Assembly (NCBI GenBank): GCA_025355105.1
Contig: JANYAE010000052.1
Coordinates: 1-64,000 of the forward strand
DNA: 64,000 nucleotides
Origin: Pseudomonadota bacterium
Lineage (GTDB): Bacteria; Pseudomonadota; Gammaproteobacteria; Steroidobacterales; Steroidobacteraceae
Direction of reading: 5' to 3'
Within the stretch, counting starts at the first letter, position 1. Each line of letters begins with the position of its first letter. A program made the translations under genes and the position numbers. The notes under the pieces were generated by a model. It saw only the letters and a list, made by a program, of their open reading frames with translations, was not told the DNA's origin and searched no databases. This document shows positions 59,907-64,000 of the stretch, piece after piece.

Positions 59907-61368
59907 TGCGGATGTACGCCCTGGTGGCATCGCGGATCGGCTGGTGATCCCACGGCGTGAAGCGCCCCTGGCGCAGCGCCGCGTAGACGAAATGGCGGCG
60001 CCGCTGGCTGGCGAGCACCTGTTCGTGCAGTCTCGGCAGCGCCCAGCGGCGCCCGACCTCGGTGCGATAGTCCGCGACCTGTGCGGCGTGCTCGGGGCGC
60101 GTGGCGAGATTCGCCCGCTCGTCCGGATCGGCGGCGAGGTCGTAGAGCTGATCGGGGTCAACCGGCGTGTGCACGAACTTGTAGCGCTCGCGGCGGATCA
60201 TCACGAGGGGGGCGACGGCGCCCTCGCCGAGGTATTCGCCGATCACTTCGTCCGGAGCGGCGCCGCCCTCGAGCGCGGGCAGCAAGCTCCGGCCGTCGTG
60301 GACCGCCGCGTACTGCGGCCTGCCGCCGGGCGTACCGAGCTCGGCGAGGGTCGGCAGCAGGTCGAGCAACGACGCCGATTCGCGAACGCGGCGCGGCTTG
60401 AAGCGGCCGGGCGCATGCACGATCAGCGGGATGCGGCAGGCGCCCTCGAAGAAGTTCATTTTGTACCAGAGGTCGCGCTCGCCGAGCATGTCGCCGTGAT
60501 CGGCGATCACCGCGATCACGGTGTTGGCGTCGAGCCGGGCGTCCTTGAGCGTTGCCAGCAGCGAGCCGACCTGGTCGTCGACGTAGGACACGGCGCCATA
60601 GTAGGCGCGACGCGCGGCGCGGATCTGTGCTTCGCTGGGGGACTGGAGCCCGAGGCCGATCACGTGGCGCACGCGGCGCGCGTGCGGATCCTGATCGGCG
60701 TCGGCGATGCGCACCCGCGGCATGTCGATCTCGTCGTCCGTGTAGCGGTTCCAGTATGGCTCCGGGATCACGTACGGGTCGTGCGGGTGCGTCATCGATA
60801 CGACCAGGCAGAACGGCCGGCGGTCGTTGCCGCGCGCGACGTCAAAGAGTTTCTGGCGTGCCGCGTACACCACCTCGTCGTCGAAGTCGACCTGATTGGT
60901 GCGCGTGCAGGGACCGGCCTTCGTCACCGAGTCCATCGTGTGGTACCAGCCCGGACGCGTGTCGAAGCGCGTCCAGTCCGGCGTCCAGCCGAAATCCGCA
61001 GGGTAGATGTCGGTGGTCAGCCGCTCTTCGAAGCCGTGCAGCTGGTCCGGCCCGCAGAAATGCATCTTGCCGGAGAGCGCGGTCTGGTAGCCCGCCTGGC
61101 GCAGGTAGTGCGCGAAGGTCGGCACCTCGGCGGGGAACTCCGCGGCGTTGTCGTAGCCGCCGATCCGCGAGGGCAGCTGGCCGGAGAGGAACGAGAATCG
61201 TGACGGCGCACAAAGCGGGCTGTTGCAGTAGAAAGACTCGAACACGACGCCGGCGTCGGCGAGCCGGTTGATGTGCGGGGTCCGTGCGACCTTGCCGCCA
61301 TAGGCCGGGAGCGCGCCAGCGGTCAGCTGGTCGGCCATCAGGATGAGGATATTCGGGCGGTCGGCCAT
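59851..61368 (-). CDS. betC: Choline sulfatase BetC
   Basis: A 505-residue type I sulfatase hydrolysing choline-O-sulfate to choline and sulfate. The formylglycine motif is SPLCAPSRFSFLSG with Cys53 modified in the mature enzyme. NILILMADQLTAGALPAYGG provides the first metal ligands, and VIADHGDMLGERDLWYKMN the later Asp/His. The C-terminal TPWDHQPIRDATRAYIRN is characteristic of choline sulfatase and its substrate pocket. Cytoplasmic (no signal). The fused choline importer follows, so uptake and hydrolysis are linked. Confidence 0.94.
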   Translation of the reverse strand: MADRPNILILMADQLTAGALPAYGGKVARTPHINRLADAGVVFESFYCNSPLCAPSRFSFLSGQLPSRIGGYDNAAEFPAEVPTFAHYLRQAGYQTALSGKMHFCGPDQLHGFEERLTTDIYPADFGWTPDWTRFDTRPGWYHTMDSVTKAGPCTRTNQVDFDDEVVYAARQKLFDVARGNDRRPFCLVVSMTHPHDPYVIPEPYWNRYTDDEIDMPRVRIADADQDPHARRVRHVIGLGLQSPSEAQIRAARRAYYGAVSYVDDQVGSLLATLKDARLDANTVIAVIADHGDMLGERDLWYKMNFFEGACRIPLIVHAPGRFKPRRVRESASLLDLLPTLAELGTPGGRPQYAAVHDGRSLLPALEGGAAPDEVIGEYLGEGAVAPLVMIRRERYKFVHTPVDPDQLYDLAADPDERANLATRPEHAAQVADYRTEVGRRWALPRLHEQVLASQRRRHFVYAALRQGRFTPWDHQPIRDATRAYIRNDQGLNDLEAMARFPRLG

Positions 61369-61466
61369 GGGGACTTCTCGCGGCGCGTTCGCGGGTGCAG
61401 GGGGTTGACTCCTCGCACGACTATACCGTGCCGCGATCCGCTCACGGGCCGCGGCGGCCGAGCCCC

Positions 61467-61472
61467 TATAAT
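61467..61472 (+). promoter_or_regulatory. TATAAT -10 element of the SDR operon
   Basis: A perfect sigma70 -10 hexamer, 31 bases upstream of ATG 61504, with no good -35 (CACGGG or ACGGGC at the expected place). A GAGG ribosome site follows. Such a perfect box is rare in this GC-rich DNA. Confidence 0.55.
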
Positions 61473-61503
61473 CCCGCGCAGGACCGCTAAGAGGCCGAGC
61501 CGT

Positions 61504-62262
61504 ATGCCCCAAACCCATTCGCGCACCGCGCTGATCACCGGCGCCGGCAGCCCCGCGGGCATCGGCTATGCCGTGGCCGAGGCGCTCGGGCGTGCCGGCT
61601 ACCGCCTCGCCGTGACCTCGACCACCGACCGCATCCACGACCGCGTCCGGGCGCTGTCGGCCGCCGGCTGCGTGGTGACCGGACACGTGGCCGACCTGAC
61701 CGTGCCGGACGAGGTCACGCGGCTCGCCGCCGAGGTGGGGCCGGTCGATGTCCTCGTCAACAACGCCGGCATGGCGGTGCTCGGCTCGATCGATGCTCAG
61801 GTGCCGCTGCAGGACATCTCGCTCGCGCTCTGGCACACGGTGCTCGAGCGCAACCTCACGACCGCGTTCCTGGTCACCCGTGCCTGCCTGCCCGGGATGA
61901 TCGAGCGCGGCTGGGGCCGCATCGTCAACGTGTCGTCGACCACCGGGGCGGTCGCCGGCGTCGCGCGCGACAGCGCTTACGCCGCCGCCAAGGCGGCGAT
62001 GCTCGGCATGACGCGCTCGTTGTGCCTCGAGGTCGCCCGCTCCGGCATCACCGTCAACGCCGTGGCGCCGGGCTGGATCGCGACCGGCTCGCAGACCGAG
62101 GACGAGCAGCGTGCCGGTGCGGCGAGTCCGCTCGGCCGCTCCGGCCGTGCCGCCGAGGTGGCGGCCGCGATCAGCTTCCTGTGCTCGGCGGGCGCCTCGT
62201 ACGTCACCGGCCACCTGCTGGTCGTCGACGGCGGCAACAGCGTCATCGAGAGCAAGGCATGA
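61504..62262 (+). CDS. Short-chain dehydrogenase/reductase
   Basis: A 252-residue classical SDR. Cofactor motif LITGAGSPAGIGYAVAEALG, then VLVNNAGMAVLG, the catalytic Ser in VNVSSTTGAVAG and the YxxxK in SAYAAAKAAMLGMTRSLCLE. Resembles 3-oxoacyl-ACP reductase (FabG)-like dehydrogenases; the actual substrate is unknown. It overlaps a second SDR gene by ATGA. Start ATG 61504 follows a GAGG site 12 bases before. Confidence 0.9.
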   Translation: MPQTHSRTALITGAGSPAGIGYAVAEALGRAGYRLAVTSTTDRIHDRVRALSAAGCVVTGHVADLTVPDEVTRLAAEVGPVDVLVNNAGMAVLGSIDAQVPLQDISLALWHTVLERNLTTAFLVTRACLPGMIERGWGRIVNVSSTTGAVAGVARDSAYAAAKAAMLGMTRSLCLEVARSGITVNAVAPGWIATGSQTEDEQRAGAASPLGRSGRAAEVAAAISFLCSAGASYVTGHLLVVDGGNSVIESKA

Positions 62263-63026
62263 GCGCCGACGCCAGGGTCGTCCTCGTCACCGGTGCGGGG
62301 GGCGGCATCGGCGGCGCGGTGGCGCGCCGATTCGCCGCCGCCGGCTGGCGGCCGGTGCTGACCGACCTGGTGGAGGGACCGCTCGCCGCGGCGGCCGCGG
62401 CGGCGGGCGGTGCACCGTTCCGGGCCGCGGATCTTCGCAGTGCGACGACCTGCGCGGACGTCGTCGCCTGGGCCGTCAGCCGCATGGGTCGCCTTGACGG
62501 GCTGGTGAACGCTGCCGGTGTCTGGCGCGAGGGGCCGACCGCCGAGACGCGCGAGGAGGATTTCGACATCCTGTTCGACGTCAACGTGAAGGGGCTCTAC
62601 TTCATGACCGCGGCGGCGATCCCGCATCTCAAGGCGTGCGAAGGCTTCGTCGTCAACCTGTCGAGCGACGCTGGCCTGCAGGGCAATACCGGTGCGGCCG
62701 CCTACTGCGCCTCGAAGGGTGCGGTTTCGCTCTTCACCAAGGCGCTGGCACTTGAGCTCGCGCCTGACGGCGTGCGCGTCAACGCCATTTGCCCCGGCGA
62801 CGTCGCGGGCCCGATGCTCGAGTTTCAGGCGAACACGTACGGCGGCGACGACCCGGCGGCCTACTTCGCGAGGCTGCTCGGCGGCTATCCGCAGGGACCG
62901 GTGCGGGCCCGCTTCATCAAGCCCGACGAGGTGGCGTCGCTCATCGAGTACCTGGCGCGACCTGAGGCGCAGCCGATCACCGGCGCGACGCTGTCGATCG
63001 ACTTTGGCTATTCCGCCGGCAAGTGA
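62259..63026 (+). CDS. Short-chain dehydrogenase/reductase (second copy)
   Basis: A 255-residue SDR with VLVTGAGGGIGGAVARRFAA, GLVNAAGVWREG, catalytic Ser in VVNLSSDAGLQG and AAYCASKGAVSLFTKALALE. It is only distantly similar to its upstream neighbour, so the pair is not a recent duplication. Oxidation or reduction of a hydroxy- or keto-acid or sugar is the family range. The ATG overlaps the previous stop. Confidence 0.9.
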   Translation: MSADARVVLVTGAGGGIGGAVARRFAAAGWRPVLTDLVEGPLAAAAAAAGGAPFRAADLRSATTCADVVAWAVSRMGRLDGLVNAAGVWREGPTAETREEDFDILFDVNVKGLYFMTAAAIPHLKACEGFVVNLSSDAGLQGNTGAAAYCASKGAVSLFTKALALELAPDGVRVNAICPGDVAGPMLEFQANTYGGDDPAAYFARLLGGYPQGPVRARFIKPDEVASLIEYLARPEAQPITGATLSIDFGYSAGK

Positions 63027-63066
63027 CCGGTACCCGGGCCTCGGCGCCCGCAACCCAGGACCAGAG

Positions 63067-63435
63067 ATGCCGACGCTGATTCCCGCTCCCACCGTGATCG
63101 CCGCCGCAGGCGCGAAACCGAAGCGCATCGAGGAGTACGTCGGGCGCGTCAACAGCGGAACCGCCTCGCTCAGCGTCGCGCGCATGCAGAGCCCGGCCGG
63201 ATGGTCCGAGCCCGGCCAACGGCCGGCGTTCGACGAGTACACACTGGTGCTTGCCGGCCGCCGGCGGGTCGCATCGGAGGGTGGCTTGAGCCTCGACGTC
63301 CGCGCCGGACAGGCGGTGGTAACGCGCGGTGGCGAATGGGTGCGCTACTCGACCCCTGAGCCGGAGGGCGCCGAGTACGTCGCGATTTGCCTGCCGGCCT
63401 TCTCGCCACTCATTGTTCACAGGGATCCCCCATGA
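63067..63435 (+). CDS. Cupin-fold protein
   Basis: A 122-residue single-domain beta-barrel protein: MQSPAGWSEPGQRPAFDEYT with LVLAGRRRVASEGGLSLDVR and AGQAVVTRGGEWVRYSTPEP. This is the cupin two-motif layout, resembling EutQ/ethanolamine or sugar-isomerase-type cupins, although few metal-ligand His residues are present. Starts 40 bases after the second SDR and overlaps the following gene by ATGA. The function is unknown. Confidence 0.8.
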   Translation: MPTLIPAPTVIAAAGAKPKRIEEYVGRVNSGTASLSVARMQSPAGWSEPGQRPAFDEYTLVLAGRRRVASEGGLSLDVRAGQAVVTRGGEWVRYSTPEPEGAEYVAICLPAFSPLIVHRDPP

Positions 63436-64000
63436 CCAGCTTCATTCAACGCGGCGCGACGTCGACGCTCGATTCGACCGCCGCCCGCCGCGGGCTGCTG
63501 ATCGCAGTCCTCGCCTTCGTCGCACTGAACCCCTCACCGGCGTGCGCCTACTCGGGTGCCGTGGCCTCACCGGACCGCTACGGGGCCGACACCGCCGAGG
63601 AGGTGCTGAAGGCCGGCGGCAACGCCGTCGATGCCGCGGTGGCCATGGCGTTCACGCTCGCCGTGACCTACCCCGAGGCCGGCAACCTCGGCGGCGGTGG
63701 CTTCGCGACCGTCTATTTCCGCGGCAAGGCCTACTTTCTAGACTACCGCGAACGTGCGCCCGCGGCGGCGACGGCCACGATGTATCTCGATTCGAAGGGC
63801 GAGGTGGTCCCGGACGCGAGCACGGTTGGCGTGCGCGCGGCGGCGGTCCCCGGCACGGTAAAGGGCCTTTGGCAGCTGCACCGGCGCTTCGGTGCGCTGC
63901 CGTGGCGCCGGCTCCTGCAGCCGGCGATCCGCTACGCACGCGACGGGTTCGTCGCGAGCGAGATGCTGAGCCAGCAAAGCGCGGACACCGTGAAGTCGCT
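63432..64000 (+). CDS. ggt: Gamma-glutamyltransferase (3' end outside window)
   Basis: N-terminal 189 residues of a gamma-glutamyltranspeptidase, cut by the right edge. A Sec signal (RRGLLIAVLAFVALNPSPACA) precedes SGAVASPDRYGADTAEEVLK, AGGNAVDAAVAMAFTLAVTY, GNLGGGGFATVYFRGKAYFL and YRERAP, all diagnostic of the large subunit; the catalytic Thr lies beyond the edge. It begins on an ATGA overlap with the cupin. Periplasmic glutathione or gamma-glutamyl hydrolysis is expected. Confidence 0.93.
   Translation, partial: MTSFIQRGATSTLDSTAARRGLLIAVLAFVALNPSPACAYSGAVASPDRYGADTAEEVLKAGGNAVDAAVAMAFTLAVTYPEAGNLGGGGFATVYFRGKAYFLDYRERAPAAATATMYLDSKGEVVPDASTVGVRAAAVPGTVKGLWQLHRRFGALPWRRLLQPAIRYARDGFVASEMLSQQSADTVKS

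Noticed and set aside
61369-62214. Upstream extension of the choline sulfatase frame through the SDR gene
   Set aside because: The extension is antisense to a clear SDR and lacks domains; MADRPNILILMADQ at 61368 is the proper sulfatase start.
1-64000. CRISPR arrays, insertion sequences, tRNA or rRNA genes
   Set aside because: I looked for direct-repeat arrays, terminal inverted repeats with transposase motifs and tRNA cloverleaf sequences and saw none; a tRNAscan and Infernal run would settle the RNA genes.

Overview
The window is very GC-rich, densely coding and almost free of spacer DNA. Gene content suggests the chromosome of an aerobic, catabolically versatile proteobacterium: a TonB-dependent receptor with a Sec leader, fused CysNC, Uup, PaaX, and periplasmic Sec, Tat and lipoprotein signals. 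A gammaproteobacterium of the Steroidobacterales/Nevskiales kind is my best guess, by inference only. I see no tRNA, rRNA, insertion sequence, CRISPR array or prophage gene. Adjacent genes often overlap by four bases (ATGA or GTGA), so most of the window reads as compact operons.

Layout. 1-5998: sulfate uptake (cysW, cysU, sulfate-binding lipoprotein, leftward) divergent from sulfate activation (cysD, cysNC, rightward), closed by a strong intrinsic terminator. 6034-18297: mixed accessory and housekeeping genes: an amidohydrolase, an ArsR regulator with a double AHSA1-domain protein and a visible operator, a 2OG oxygenase, nitronate monooxygenase, uup, a CocE-type hydrolase, and a ParB-like/CPBP/MmcQ/MBL operon. 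18473-20129: a cobalt-type nitrile hydratase with its accessory protein. 20139-24049: an Lrp-type regulator divergent from a branched-chain 2-oxoacid dehydrogenase (fused E1, then E2). 24066-26301: an exported protein of unknown function and a serine hydrolase.

26407-39938: phenylacetate degradation, with paaX divergent from paaABCDE-G-I-J-(fused F/H)-Z-crotonase-K. 40040-45018: a TonB-dependent receptor, an MFS exporter and a cytochrome P450. 45225-52180: a long rightward operon that starts with a TTQ amine dehydrogenase of the aromatic-amine type (large subunit, MauE-like, MauD-like, small subunit, monohaem cytochrome c). It continues into a flavin hydroxylase, a tiny DUF2783-like protein, a metallo-beta-lactamase-fold protein with an altered metal site, and an alpha/beta hydrolase. 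Nitrile hydratase, aromatic amine dehydrogenase and the Paa pathway together suggest a funnel of arylacetonitriles and arylethylamines toward phenylacetyl-CoA; the linking amidase and aldehyde dehydrogenase are not in the window.

52229-64000: a large GNAT-like protein of unknown function; a cyclic-di-GMP-I (GEMM) riboswitch whose 3' strand has a perfect 10-nt alternative partner just upstream of a double SPOR-domain gene; a NRAMP-related (probably Mg2+) transporter with a small membrane protein and a PRC/MgtE_N/CBS protein; choline sulfatase with a choline-binding-protein/permease fusion; and an operon of two SDRs, a cupin and a gamma-glutamyltransferase cut by the right edge. The riboswitch leader and the flavoprotein/DUF2783/atypical-MBL module look least described.
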